A stretch of 64,000 nt of DNA from contig JAJZLY010000029.1 in the NCBI GenBank assembly GCA_021850485.1, positions 1 to 64,000 on the forward strand. Direction: 5' to 3'. A model generated the notes under the pieces. The model had not been told where the DNA came from and searched no databases. It saw only the letters and a list, made by a program, of their open reading frames with translations. A program made the translations under genes and the position numbers. Shown here in pieces: positions 6,797-14,992 of the stretch (positions within the stretch are counted from its first letter, which is position 1; each line of letters begins with the position of its first letter). The DNA comes from Bacillota bacterium (GTDB taxonomy: Bacteria; Bacillota; Sulfobacillia; JAJZYS01; JAJZLH01).

Positions 6797-8755
6797 GTGG
6801 CGGCGCGACAAACGGGCGGATATGGTACCTGGGCCTCTCCGATCACGCCTGCCCTGTTGGTGGCGCAGGCTGTCGGCATCGGCGAGGTGACTTGGGATGG
6901 GACCGACATCTACTGGTTGGAGACGAGACCAGCCGAGGGCGGCCGCATGGTGGTGGTTGCCCGTAGCCCTGATGGCACGCTTACCGACCGGACCCCGAGC
7001 GGATTCAATACCAGGACCAGGGTGCATGAATATGGCGGTGCGTCGTACACAGTGCACCAAGGAGTTGTCTTTGGCTCCAACTTTCGAGACAACCGGCTGT
7101 ACCGGATGGCACCTCAGCAGGCACCACAGGCACTGACCGACAATCCGGCCCTGCGCTATGCCAACCCCTTGGTCGACGGAGGCCGGCAGCGGCTGATTGC
7201 CATCTGTGAGGATCACACCGTAGACCAGCCGGCCGCGGTGGTGAACTCGCTGGTGTCGATAGACCTGAGCGGCAGGGGAGTTCAGCGAGTGTTGGCCTCG
7301 GGACGGGATTTTTATGCCGCCCCGCGACTGAGCCCTGATGGCAGCCAGCTGGCCTGGATCAGCTGGGATCACCCGAACATGCCGTGGGACGGGACCGAGC
7401 TGTGGCTGGCGGACATCGCTGCAGATGGCAGCTTGGTCAACTCGCACCGAGTTGCCGGAAGCTCGGAGGAGTCCATCTCCGAGCCAAATTGGAGTCCGGA
7501 CAACCAGCTCTATTTCATCTCGGACCAAAGCGGCTGGTGGAACCTGTATCGATGGATCAACGGCGCAGTCGAGCCCCTGTTGCCTCTGGCGGCTGAGTTC
7601 TCCGGGCCGCAGTGGTCGCTGGCCATGTCCCACTGGGGCTTTTTGGATGACCGCCATCTGGTGGCGACCTACCACCAAAATGCCCAGGCCCATTTGGCCG
7701 TCATCGATGTTCAGACCAAAGATGCCCGCCAGATCCAAACACCGTACAGTTCCATCGCCAGCCTGAGGGCGGATCACGGCGCGGCGGTGATGGTTGCCGG
7801 CTCTCCGACCCAGGCCTGGGCGGTGGTGCGTTGGCAAGTTGCGGACGGGCAGTTCCAGGTCTTGAAAGAAACCATGCGCCTGGAGTTCGACCCGGGCTAT
7901 CTGTCGGTGGCGGAGCCGATTGAGTTTGCAACTACCGGCGGAGCGAGCGCACACGCCTTTTTCTATCCACCAAAGAACCCTGAATTTCAGGCCCCGGCCC
8001 AGGACAAGCCACCGCTTTTGGTCTTCACCCACGGTGGCCCCACCGGGGCCAGCTTTGCCGTGCTCTCACTGGCGATCCAATTCTGGACCAGCCGCGGCTT
8101 TGCAGTGGTGGACGTCAACTACGGCGGCAGCGTCGGCTATGGCCGACCGTACCGACAGCGCCTGATCGGCCAGTGGGGCGTGGTCGATGTCGATGACGTG
8201 GTGGCCGCAGCCCGGTATCTGGCAGATCGGGGAAGCGTGGACCCCGATCGGATGGCCATCCGCGGCGGCAGTGCCGGCGGCTACACGACGCTCGCTGCCC
8301 TCACCTTTCGCCAGGTGTTTAAGGCAGGCGCCAGCCACTTTGGTGTCAGCGACATTGAGGCGCTTGCCCAAGAGACCCACAAGTTCGAGTCGCGGTACAT
8401 GGATAGCCTGGTGGGGCCGTATCCTCAACGCAAAGACCTGTACGTGGAGCGGTCACCGATCCACTTTGCGGACCGCCTCAGGGCACCGGTGATCTTCTTT
8501 CAGGGGGAAGACGATAAGATTGTCCTGCCCAACCAGGCCGAACGGATGGTTGCCCAGATGGAGGCGAACGGGGTGCCTGTCGCCTATCTGCCCTTTGCCG
8601 GAGAGGGACATGGCTTTCGGCGAGCGGACTCGCTGATCCGCGCCCACTGTGCAGAACTGTATTTTTACGGGCAGGTCTTCGGCTTCACCCCGGCAGATGC
8701 GTTGGCGGATGTGGAAATCAAAAACCGCGACCGGTTACGCTCCAGTTCGAAATGA
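6797..8755 (+). CDS. S9-family prolyl oligopeptidase-like aminopeptidase
   Basis: A 652-residue cytoplasmic serine peptidase of the dipeptidyl/acylaminoacyl peptidase type. Residues 1-390 form a propeller that filters substrates (WLETRPAEGGR, SPDGSQLAWISWDHPNMPWDGTELW). The alpha/beta hydrolase domain follows, with oxyanion region FTHGGPTGAS, nucleophile Ser about 492 in GGSAGG, Asp about 572-573 in QGEDDKIV and His about 605 in GEGHGF, so the catalytic triad is complete. GTG at 6797 is chosen for GAAGGAG 9 bases upstream; the longer frame has no homology. It ends 2 bases before the convergent thiamine operon. Confidence 0.88.
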   Translation: MAARQTGGYGTWASPITPALLVAQAVGIGEVTWDGTDIYWLETRPAEGGRMVVVARSPDGTLTDRTPSGFNTRTRVHEYGGASYTVHQGVVFGSNFRDNRLYRMAPQQAPQALTDNPALRYANPLVDGGRQRLIAICEDHTVDQPAAVVNSLVSIDLSGRGVQRVLASGRDFYAAPRLSPDGSQLAWISWDHPNMPWDGTELWLADIAADGSLVNSHRVAGSSEESISEPNWSPDNQLYFISDQSGWWNLYRWINGAVEPLLPLAAEFSGPQWSLAMSHWGFLDDRHLVATYHQNAQAHLAVIDVQTKDARQIQTPYSSIASLRADHGAAVMVAGSPTQAWAVVRWQVADGQFQVLKETMRLEFDPGYLSVAEPIEFATTGGASAHAFFYPPKNPEFQAPAQDKPPLLVFTHGGPTGASFAVLSLAIQFWTSRGFAVVDVNYGGSVGYGRPYRQRLIGQWGVVDVDDVVAAARYLADRGSVDPDRMAIRGGSAGGYTTLAALTFRQVFKAGASHFGVSDIEALAQETHKFESRYMDSLVGPYPQRKDLYVERSPIHFADRLRAPVIFFQGEDDKIVLPNQAERMVAQMEANGVPVAYLPFAGEGHGFRRADSLIRAHCAELYFYGQVFGFTPADALADVEIKNRDRLRSSSK

Positions 8756-8757
8756 CC

Positions 8758-10131
8758 CTAGGCTGCAGGCTGGCGATCTCGCCACACCGCCCTCAACAGC
8801 GGGTATAGGCCCAGCGTCAGGACGAAAGATAAGATCAGCCCCAGCGATGACCCGGCGAAGACGCCGGTGGCCAAGGGGCCAGAGAAGATGCCGCTGGAAG
8901 TGAAGGCCACCGCCGCGAGCACGCCGATCAACCAGGAGATGAGGGCCGGCATCCGGGTCTGGGCTTGAGGCAGTTTGCCGATGCGACCGGCGGCCAAATC
9001 CAGCCAGAAGATTGCCGCCCAAGGCGCCAGCGCTCCGCCCAGCAGGGTGAGGAAGGCCTCGAAGGTGCCGACAAAGCTGTGGGCTTCCAGCAGGATGTAC
9101 AGGCTGGCCGCAATCGAGATCACGGCGTCGACAAAGACGGTTCTGGAACGCGGCAGCCTGACCCGGGCGGCGAGCAGGCTCATCCCGGAGGAGTAGACGT
9201 CCATGATGTCCCCGGTAACCATGCCGCCCACCGCCGTCAGCAGGTAGGGGATGCCGAGCCAGGCAGGGAGTGCCGACTCCAAAAGGGCGATCGGGTTGGA
9301 AGAGCTGGCCAGTCCCGGTAGCCCCGTTGCCAGCAGCACACCGAAGGCGGTGAGGACGAAGGCGGGGACCACTGAAGCCCAAGTCGTGATCCAGGTCAGA
9401 TGGCGCCCGCTGGTCTGAGCGGGCAGATACCGGCTGTAGTCGGAGGCGGTGTTCACCCAAGACAGGCCGCTTACCGCCACCACGATCGAAAATGCTGGCA
9501 GGACACCGGTCAGCCAGGGCCCGGGGCGAGTGGTCGCCAACTGAGCCCAGTGCACGTGGGGCGACCAGAAAACGAGGGCACCAAGCGTCAGCGCCCCAAA
9601 CAGGTATGAGAACCAGGTCTGCACCCGGACAATGGCGCGGTGCCCGAGAAAGGCGACCGAAAAGGCGAGCAGCGTCACGACCACCAGGGAGCCGATGATC
9701 GGCCCGGTGCCACCAGGGATGCCGAAGGCAGCTTGCACCGCTGCCTCCAGAGCGTCGGTGGCGATCACCAGCACGACCGTCTCCCAGCCGACCAGGTTGA
9801 GCCAGGAGAGTAGGCTGGGGAAGGTGTTGCCAATCTCGCCGAAGGACGAGGCCGACAGGACCATCGTCGGTCGCCCGGTGCGGCACCCAGGAATCGAGAA
9901 GTAGCCGACCAGCAGGTAGGAGAAAAGTCCGCTCAGCGCGATGAGACTCTGCCACCAGGCCAGGCCATAGCTGGAGATGACGGCTCCGACCACCACGGCG
10001 GTGATTGCCAAATTCGCTGCGAACCAGATCCAAAACACTTCGCGCAGGCTCCCCCGACGAGCGTCCAGGGGCACACTGTCGCGACCGTAGGGCTCGACGG
10101 TGAAGAGATTGGCGCCGCCAGGCTCAGTCAT
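8758..10131 (-). CDS. cytX: NCS1-family permease, probable HMP (thiamine pyrimidine) transporter
   Basis: A 457-residue protein with about 12 membrane segments, of the nucleobase:cation symporter-1 family. Hallmarks include FWIWFAANLAITAVVVGA in helix 1 and WVNTASDYSRYLP in helix 6. It is the last gene of the thiD-tenA operon and overlaps tenA by 8 bases. Because the operon is under a TPP riboswitch, I infer that it imports hydroxymethylpyrimidine or a related thiamine breakdown product (CytX role) and not cytosine. That assignment rests on context, not residues. Confidence 0.75.
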   Translation of the reverse strand: MTEPGGANLFTVEPYGRDSVPLDARRGSLREVFWIWFAANLAITAVVVGAVISSYGLAWWQSLIALSGLFSYLLVGYFSIPGCRTGRPTMVLSASSFGEIGNTFPSLLSWLNLVGWETVVLVIATDALEAAVQAAFGIPGGTGPIIGSLVVVTLLAFSVAFLGHRAIVRVQTWFSYLFGALTLGALVFWSPHVHWAQLATTRPGPWLTGVLPAFSIVVAVSGLSWVNTASDYSRYLPAQTSGRHLTWITTWASVVPAFVLTAFGVLLATGLPGLASSSNPIALLESALPAWLGIPYLLTAVGGMVTGDIMDVYSSGMSLLAARVRLPRSRTVFVDAVISIAASLYILLEAHSFVGTFEAFLTLLGGALAPWAAIFWLDLAAGRIGKLPQAQTRMPALISWLIGVLAAVAFTSSGIFSGPLATGVFAGSSLGLILSFVLTLGLYPLLRAVWRDRQPAA

Positions 10132-10801
10132 CCATCAGGGCTCCCTCAGAGTATGCCTGATCCCAAAACGCCCGCTCGTGGCGGACGCCCTGAGCGAAGA
10201 TTTCAGCAAACGACGCCTGGCGGTGCGGATTGGCTGCGGCCAAGTCGTCTGCCAGTGCGATCTGACTGGCCACAGACTCTCCGAATTCCTCGGCGGCGTA
10301 CGTCTCGATCCATCTGCAATAGAGAGGGTTCGGGCAAATGGGCCCCTGCGCCAGTGCCAAGCCGACCTGGCGGTAGACCCAGAAGCAAGGCAACAGGGCC
10401 ATCACCAGATCGGCGTAGTCGCCGCCATTGGCATGACCAAACAAGAAGTCCAAGTACTCCTGAGTCGTCCGTCCGCGCTGGGCCATAGTCAGCCCAGACG
10501 GGTCACGGCCCAGAGCCGTAGCCAACGTCTCGTGCAGACTGGACTCGACAGCGAACACACCTTGGGCGTGACTCAAGAACAGTTTGATCTGGTCTCGGTT
10601 CGGCGCCTTGGCAGCAGCCGAAGCCAGCAACCGGGCGAAGTCCTCCAGGTAGAGTGCGTCCTGCTCCAAAAAGTAGGCAAAGCGGGCCGATGACAAGGTG
10701 CCTTGGGCCAACTCGACCAGAAACGGGTGGCCGACGATGCCTGGCCATAAGGGCTGGATGCTGGCCCAGAGTCGGTCGTGAAAAGACTGCTGCGCTGCCA
10801 T
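10124..10801 (-). CDS. tenA: TenA aminopyrimidine aminohydrolase (thiaminase II)
   Basis: A 225-residue all-helical TenA/THI-4 protein. TenA hydrolyses formylaminopyrimidine-type products of base-degraded thiamine to HMP for salvage. The catalytic Cys is Cys139 in ALLPCFWVY; conserved FAYFLEQDALYLEDFARLLA (about 41-60) and the C-terminal FWDQAY are present. Its ATG overlaps the thiD stop codon (ATGA at 10798-10801), and its end overlaps the permease gene, so the three genes are translated as a coupled salvage unit. Confidence 0.92.
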   Translation of the reverse strand: MAAQQSFHDRLWASIQPLWPGIVGHPFLVELAQGTLSSARFAYFLEQDALYLEDFARLLASAAAKAPNRDQIKLFLSHAQGVFAVESSLHETLATALGRDPSGLTMAQRGRTTQEYLDFLFGHANGGDYADLVMALLPCFWVYRQVGLALAQGPICPNPLYCRWIETYAAEEFGESVASQIALADDLAAANPHRQASFAEIFAQGVRHERAFWDQAYSEGALMDD

Positions 10802-11628
10802 CAGAAGAGCGGCTCCTGGCCCAACTGGTGGCCCAGTGGACCGTGTCCCATCCCGAATCCGGGGGCGTGGCGGATGGCTGCGTGCACGTAACGGATGGCC
10901 CGGTCGGTGGCGGCGATCAAGTCGAGCCCCTGGCCAAGACCGGTGGCCAAGGCGGCCGAAAGGGTGCAGCCGGTGCCATGGGTATGGGCGGTGGCGAGGC
11001 GGGGACCGCTGAACCAGGTGGCGTCGTGACCGTCCCAGAGTACGTCATCGACCGAGGCACCTTGGCCGTGCCCGCCTTTCACCAGAGCCGCCCTCGCCCC
11101 CATCGAGACGAGATCCTGGGCGGCCCGCAGCTGCTCGTCTTTGGTCGCGACCGGCCGGCCGGTCAGCACAGTGGCCTCTGCCAGATTGGGCGTTACGACC
11201 CAGGCCAGTGGCAGGAGAAGCGCGCGTACGGCGTCTTCGGCGTCTGGGGCCAGCAGCCGTTCTCCGCCCTTGGCGACCATCACCGGGTCGACCACCAGCG
11301 GCAGTTGCGGTAATTTCCGCAGCTCTTCCACGACAGTCAGGACCACAGCCTGGTCGGCGAGCATGCCCGTTTTGGCACTGTCTGGGGCCAAGTCGGACAC
11401 GACCGCCTGAATCTGGGCCTGGACAGCCACCGCACTGAGCGGCCACACCCCGGACACGCCTAGCGTGTTCTGAGCGGTGACGGCGGTGAGCGCTGTCAGG
11501 GAGAAACCGCCCAGTCGTTCGATGGTCTTGATGTCAGCCTGAATGCCTGCGCCGCCGCCGGAGTCGCTGCCAGCGATGGTCAGCACCCGGCAGGGGCGGT
11601 TCCGTGAGAGCGCCTGTACCTGATCCAT
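10801..11628 (-). CDS. thiD: ThiD hydroxymethylpyrimidine/phosphomethylpyrimidine kinase
   Basis: A 275-residue ribokinase-fold kinase that phosphorylates HMP and then HMP-P to HMP-PP for thiamine synthesis. Signatures: VLTIAGSDSGGGAGIQADIKT near the N-terminus (substrate loop), VVDPVMVAKGG, and THGTGCTLSAALA near the C-terminus holding the catalytic Cys/anion hole. ATG at 11628 has GGAGG 7 bases upstream; the frame extends further 5' only through the riboswitch terminator. It is the first gene after a TPP riboswitch. Confidence 0.95.
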   Translation of the reverse strand: MDQVQALSRNRPCRVLTIAGSDSGGGAGIQADIKTIERLGGFSLTALTAVTAQNTLGVSGVWPLSAVAVQAQIQAVVSDLAPDSAKTGMLADQAVVLTVVEELRKLPQLPLVVDPVMVAKGGERLLAPDAEDAVRALLLPLAWVVTPNLAEATVLTGRPVATKDEQLRAAQDLVSMGARAALVKGGHGQGASVDDVLWDGHDATWFSGPRLATAHTHGTGCTLSAALATGLGQGLDLIAATDRAIRYVHAAIRHAPGFGMGHGPLGHQLGQEPLF

Positions 11629-11646
11629 GGTTCGCCTCCAGCCATC

Positions 11647-11675
11647 AAAAAAGCCGCTGCCTGGCAGGCAACGGC
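11647..11675 (-). terminator. TPP-riboswitch expression-platform terminator
   Basis: Read on the minus strand, GCCGTTGCCT-GCC-AGGCAGCGGC (10-bp stem with one wobble) is followed by six U residues. It lies between the THI-box aptamer and thiD, so TPP binding probably favours premature termination. Confidence 0.8.
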
Positions 11676-11704
11676 GGCACAGCGGAGGACCCTTCGGTCT
11701 GCTC

Positions 11705-11790
11705 CCGCTTCCCTCCGCTGGCATAACCCAGGTCAGGTTCGAAGGGTCGACCGAATGGTCTCTCAGCCTCAGCAGAGGCTCCCCTAGCGG
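11705..11790 (-). promoter_or_regulatory. TPP riboswitch (THI box)
   Basis: On the minus strand the conserved THI-box blocks appear in order: AGGGGAGCC, CTGAGAG, ACCCTTCGAACCTGACC, then GGGTTATGCCAGCGGAGGGAAG. The closing P1 stem is CCGCT (11786-11790) with AGCGG (11705-11709). It lies about 75 bases before thiD and is followed by an intrinsic terminator, so excess thiamine pyrophosphate should switch off thiD-tenA-permease. Confidence 0.95.
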
Positions 11791-11802
11791 CGTATCTCAA
11801 TC

Positions 11803-11831
11803 ATCGTGGACCCAGCACGGGTCGCTGTCAA
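11803..11831 (-). promoter_or_regulatory. Promoter of the thiamine operon
   Basis: TTGACA (11826-11831 on the minus strand) is a perfect -35. A 17-base spacer leads to CACGAT, a weak -10. The start would fall just before the riboswitch P1 stem. Confidence 0.5.
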
Positions 11832-11850
11832 CGGCGCCCGCAAACAGGAC

Positions 11851-12894
11851 TCAGTGCCGGCGCGCACTCAGCAACTGGCCGCCATTTGCGGCGCGACTTA
11901 CGGTCACGTCTGCGAAGCCGGCGGCCAGGGCGAGATCGCTCAGCTCTTGGTCGGTATACAGGTGTCCCCGGCTGGCCATTGGTTCCGGTGCCGCCGGTGT
12001 GCCGCGCAGTTCCGGTGGGATGGTGAAGACAGCGAGGCGGCCGCCTGGCCGCAACACCCGGCGGCACTCCTGCAGAACCGCCAGGGGGTCGGGAAAGAAA
12101 AAGAACACGGTCGCCATCGCCACAGCACTGACCCACAGCGCCGGCAGTGGCAGCGCCTCGGCCTGTCCCGGCACTAGCGCAAGGCGGCCCTCGCCAACCG
12201 CCTTGAGATTTTGCTGGTGGCTGAGACGGATCATCTCTGGGCTGTGATCCACGCCGATGGCGGTGCAGCCAGTGGCCAGTGCAGCGTGCAGCAGGGCGCC
12301 ACCGCCGCATCCGATCTCCAGCAGACGATCGTTAGGGGTAAGGGCCAAGGCCTTTAAGATCGCCTGAAATCCTGGCTGATGCGCCTTTGGACTCCGATAG
12401 ATGCGCCTGGCCCGGGTGCCTTGAGGGCGGCGCGCAACGCGGTCTGTCAGCCAATCGCCGATGGCGTCGGCGGTAGCGACCCGGCTGAGAGGGGCCAGCA
12501 CCTGATCGACCGCCCAGCCCAGCAGGTCGTCCGTGGCCGGCCCCAGCACCGACTCGACCATCCGGTCCCAGCCACGGGCTCGCAGCAGGATGCGGCTTCC
12601 TCCCTGTTTGCCAGGCCGGACGGAAATCAACACCTCCGACTGGATCTCCTCGGCCCAACCCACGGGCCGGGACATCCGCCGAATCTGCCGACGTTCGCTG
12701 TCGATGGTGATCTCAGCCAATGGCGGCGAGCCCGGTTCAGCTGTGCGGCGCTGGATCGGGCCGTTGCGGGCGGGCCAGATGGCATCGTGAGCGGCATCCG
12801 ATAGCACCAGTTCCTCGCTGAGCTGACGCCAGACGGCTTTGGGTGAGGCCGCAGCCAGCACCTCGACGCGTACGACCACCTTAGGACTTGCCAT
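11851..12894 (-). CDS. SRPBCC-like domain fused to a class I SAM methyltransferase
   Basis: A 347-residue two-domain protein. Residues 1-150 resemble a START/SRPBCC lipid- or ligand-binding fold (VVVRVEVLAAASPKAVWRQL at the start, WDRMVESVLGPATDDLLGWAVD near its end). Residues 180-345 are a Rossmann methyltransferase: motif I LLEIGCGGGALLHAALATG, acidic loop GVDHSPEMIRLS, post-I LVPGQAEALPLP, and the RVLRPGGRLAVFTIP strand. Only ATG 12894 gives the domain start; the longer frame crosses the divergent promoter. The methyl acceptor is unknown; the SRPBCC domain may bind it. It is divergent from the molybdate regulator. Confidence 0.75.
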   Translation of the reverse strand: MASPKVVVRVEVLAAASPKAVWRQLSEELVLSDAAHDAIWPARNGPIQRRTAEPGSPPLAEITIDSERRQIRRMSRPVGWAEEIQSEVLISVRPGKQGGSRILLRARGWDRMVESVLGPATDDLLGWAVDQVLAPLSRVATADAIGDWLTDRVARRPQGTRARRIYRSPKAHQPGFQAILKALALTPNDRLLEIGCGGGALLHAALATGCTAIGVDHSPEMIRLSHQQNLKAVGEGRLALVPGQAEALPLPALWVSAVAMATVFFFFPDPLAVLQECRRVLRPGGRLAVFTIPPELRGTPAAPEPMASRGHLYTDQELSDLALAAGFADVTVSRAANGGQLLSARRH

Positions 12895-13004
12895 GGCTGT
12901 ACCCCCTAGCGACCTGACGCGGATGATTAGTTGCCCGAGGCACCCAACTCCTGCTCGAAACCAGCAAGGAACAAGAGGAGGTTGGCCAGGAGCGTCATAT
13001 AGTG

Positions 13005-13016
13005 TCTTATATAAGA
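13005..13016. promoter_or_regulatory. Palindrome upstream of the XRE-PBP regulator (candidate operator)
   Basis: TCTTATATAAGA is a perfect 12-bp palindrome in the AT-rich gap between the divergent methyltransferase and regulator genes, overlapping a possible -10. It is a plausible binding site for the regulator starting at 13069. Confidence 0.45.
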
Positions 13017-13068
13017 GACAAACGTAAAGAAAACATGACAAAACGGCGATGTTCTGGAGGTGACGGGC

Positions 13069-14109
13069 GTGAACAGGGTGAGAGAACTGCGGCTGCAGCG
13101 GGCTCTGGCCCAGGCAGAGCTAGGGCGGCGCGCCGGGATCAGCCGCCAGGCCATAAACGCCATCGAACAAGGAAAGACCGGAACCAACGTGCAAACCGCC
13201 CTCAGCCTTGCCCGGGCGCTGAGCGTGTCGGTGGAGGATCTATTCGCAACGGAGGCCTGGCAGCGGGCGACCTGGCTGGATGGAGAGATTGCCCCGGCCG
13301 CCGGTATGCGGGTTGCCGTCGAGCGCTGGCAGAATACCCAGGTGGCGAAGCCGCTAGAGGCGTGCCCGCCGGAGTCGTCTCCAGCAGCACATGGCGTGGT
13401 GCGGCAGGTAGCCGGCGATGAGGTCCAGGTAGAAGTGTGGCAGTCACGCCCGGCGTTGTTCTTATACGGCTGTGACCCGTCGCTCGGACTGCTCGCCTCG
13501 CACCTGAGCCGAGGCAGCCGGGAGGGCTGGTGGTGGCATGCCACCAACGCTCAGGCTCTGGCGCTGCTGAGGGCCGAGCAGGCGCGGGTGGTGGCACTTC
13601 ACCACGGCGTCTTGGAAGCGCGCGCTGTGGACCGCAGCTGCCTGCGGATCCGTCTCGTCGGGTGGCAAAGCGGCTGGCTGGTGGCGCCCGGAAATCCTAA
13701 ACAGATCGCCGGCGCCGCCGATCTGCTTAGGCCCGACCTGCGCATCGGCGTGCGCGAGGAAGGAGCGGAAGGCCGCCGACTGCTGGATCAGCAGTTGGCA
13801 GCGTCCGGGGCGACCTGGCAGGCGTTGAACAGTCGGGCAGTGGTCGGCCGGAGCCAGTTGGCAGTGGCGAGAATGGTTGCACAAGGTCAGGTGGACATGG
13901 CCATCGGCCACGCTGGGGCGGCTGCCGCCTGGAATTGTGACCTGATACCAATTCGCGATGAAGTGACCGACCTGCTCCTTCCGAAGCACATGGCGGATCA
14001 ACCAGAGATTGCGGCGATGCTGACAATCCTGACGGGTTACCAGTTCCGTCGCGATCTGGCCGGCTCCGGCCCCTATGACACCGCCAGAACAGGAGATCAA
14101 GTTGGCTAG
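13069..14109 (+). CDS. XRE-HTH regulator with periplasmic-binding-protein-like sensor domain
   Basis: A 346-residue one-component regulator. Residues 3-60 are an XRE helix-turn-helix (LRLQRALAQAELGRRAGISRQ then AINAIEQGKTG). Residues about 85-330 resemble a substrate-binding protein domain (LYGCDPSLGLLA, then GRSQLAVARMVAQGQVDMAIG). Regulators with this layout often accompany ModA-type transporters and are thought to sense the same oxyanion or a Mo cofactor product. The GTG at 13069 follows GGAGG by 8 bases. The frame overlaps the ModA-like gene, so regulator and transporter form one operon. Confidence 0.82.
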   Translation: MNRVRELRLQRALAQAELGRRAGISRQAINAIEQGKTGTNVQTALSLARALSVSVEDLFATEAWQRATWLDGEIAPAAGMRVAVERWQNTQVAKPLEACPPESSPAAHGVVRQVAGDEVQVEVWQSRPALFLYGCDPSLGLLASHLSRGSREGWWWHATNAQALALLRAEQARVVALHHGVLEARAVDRSCLRIRLVGWQSGWLVAPGNPKQIAGAADLLRPDLRIGVREEGAEGRRLLDQQLAASGATWQALNSRAVVGRSQLAVARMVAQGQVDMAIGHAGAAAAWNCDLIPIRDEVTDLLLPKHMADQPEIAAMLTILTGYQFRRDLAGSGPYDTARTGDQVG

Positions 14110-14992
14110 GGGCAGATGGCGGGGCCTGGCGATAGGCTCACTCGCGGTTGCGCTGGCGGGATGCGGGGCTAGCCAGGTGCCTGCTCCCGTGACCCATTCC
14201 GCCGTGGTGGTGCTTTATGCCGGCTCGCTGGTCCAGTTGATGACCCAGTCCATCACACCGGCGTACAACCGAGGCAGCGGGGACCAGCTGCAAGGATATC
14301 CAGGCGGTTCGGTGGCCCTCGCCAACGAAATCAAGGGCAAGTTGATTCAGGCTGACGTCTTCATCAGCGCCGAGCCATCGGTCAACGAGAGCCTGATGGG
14401 TAGCGCCAACGGCGGCTGGGTCACTTGGTATGCCACCTTCGCCAAGGCCCCGCTGGTCATCGGCTACAACCCGAGTAGCCGGTTTGCCAATCTCTTTAAA
14501 TCTGAACCTTGGTATCAGGTACTAACGACGCCCGGATTCCTCTTGGGGCGTACCGATCCGGCCCTGGATCCCAAGGGCGTACTGACCATCCAGGTGGTGC
14601 AGCGCCAAGCGCAGTTGTTGCACCGTCCGGGCTTGGTCAACCAGATGCTTGGTGCGGCTGAAAACCCGGCCCAGATCTTCCCGGAGCAAGAACTGGTTGG
14701 CCGGCTGCTGACCGGACAGCTGGACGGGGCCTTCTTCTATCAAAACGAGGCGGTTCAGGCCAAAATTCCCTATATCGCGCTGCCCGCTACAGTCGACCTC
14801 TCAGCTCTGTACACCGCGACGGTCTTGCATGGTGCCCGCCACCCGGCCGCGGCCCAAGCCCTGGTTGCCTTCTTGTACAGTTCCCAGGGACAAGCGTTGA
14901 TGCGCGCCAGTGGCCTGAGCCCGGTGACGCCGACCTTAACGGGGCGGCTGTCGGCAGTCCCGCCAAGCCTGAATCACTTATTCCACCGGTGA
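14102..14992 (+). CDS. modA: Molybdate/tungstate ABC transporter substrate-binding lipoprotein
   Basis: A 296-residue ModA/WtpA-like binding protein. The N-terminus is a lipoprotein signal with lipobox LAGC (Cys at about residue 20), so it is anchored outside the membrane. Ligand-site features are VLYAGSLVQLM, GGSVALANEIKGKLIQADVFISAEP, and FFYQNEA. A TTG start at 14102 is favoured by AGGAG 6 bases upstream; a longer ATG start at 14075 lacks such a site. It overlaps the regulator by 8 bases and its TGA overlaps the GTG of the permease-ATPase gene. The choice between molybdate and tungstate cannot be made by eye. Confidence 0.85.
   Translation: MARGRWRGLAIGSLAVALAGCGASQVPAPVTHSAVVVLYAGSLVQLMTQSITPAYNRGSGDQLQGYPGGSVALANEIKGKLIQADVFISAEPSVNESLMGSANGGWVTWYATFAKAPLVIGYNPSSRFANLFKSEPWYQVLTTPGFLLGRTDPALDPKGVLTIQVVQRQAQLLHRPGLVNQMLGAAENPAQIFPEQELVGRLLTGQLDGAFFYQNEAVQAKIPYIALPATVDLSALYTATVLHGARHPAAAQALVAFLYSSQGQALMRASGLSPVTPTLTGRLSAVPPSLNHLFHR

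Noticed and set aside
6605..8032. 475-codon minus-strand frame
   Set aside because: Antisense of the S9 peptidase; no motif of its own.
12927..13547. 206-codon minus-strand frame upstream of the methyltransferase
   Set aside because: Antisense to the XRE-PBP regulator, which has a clear ribosome site and HTH.
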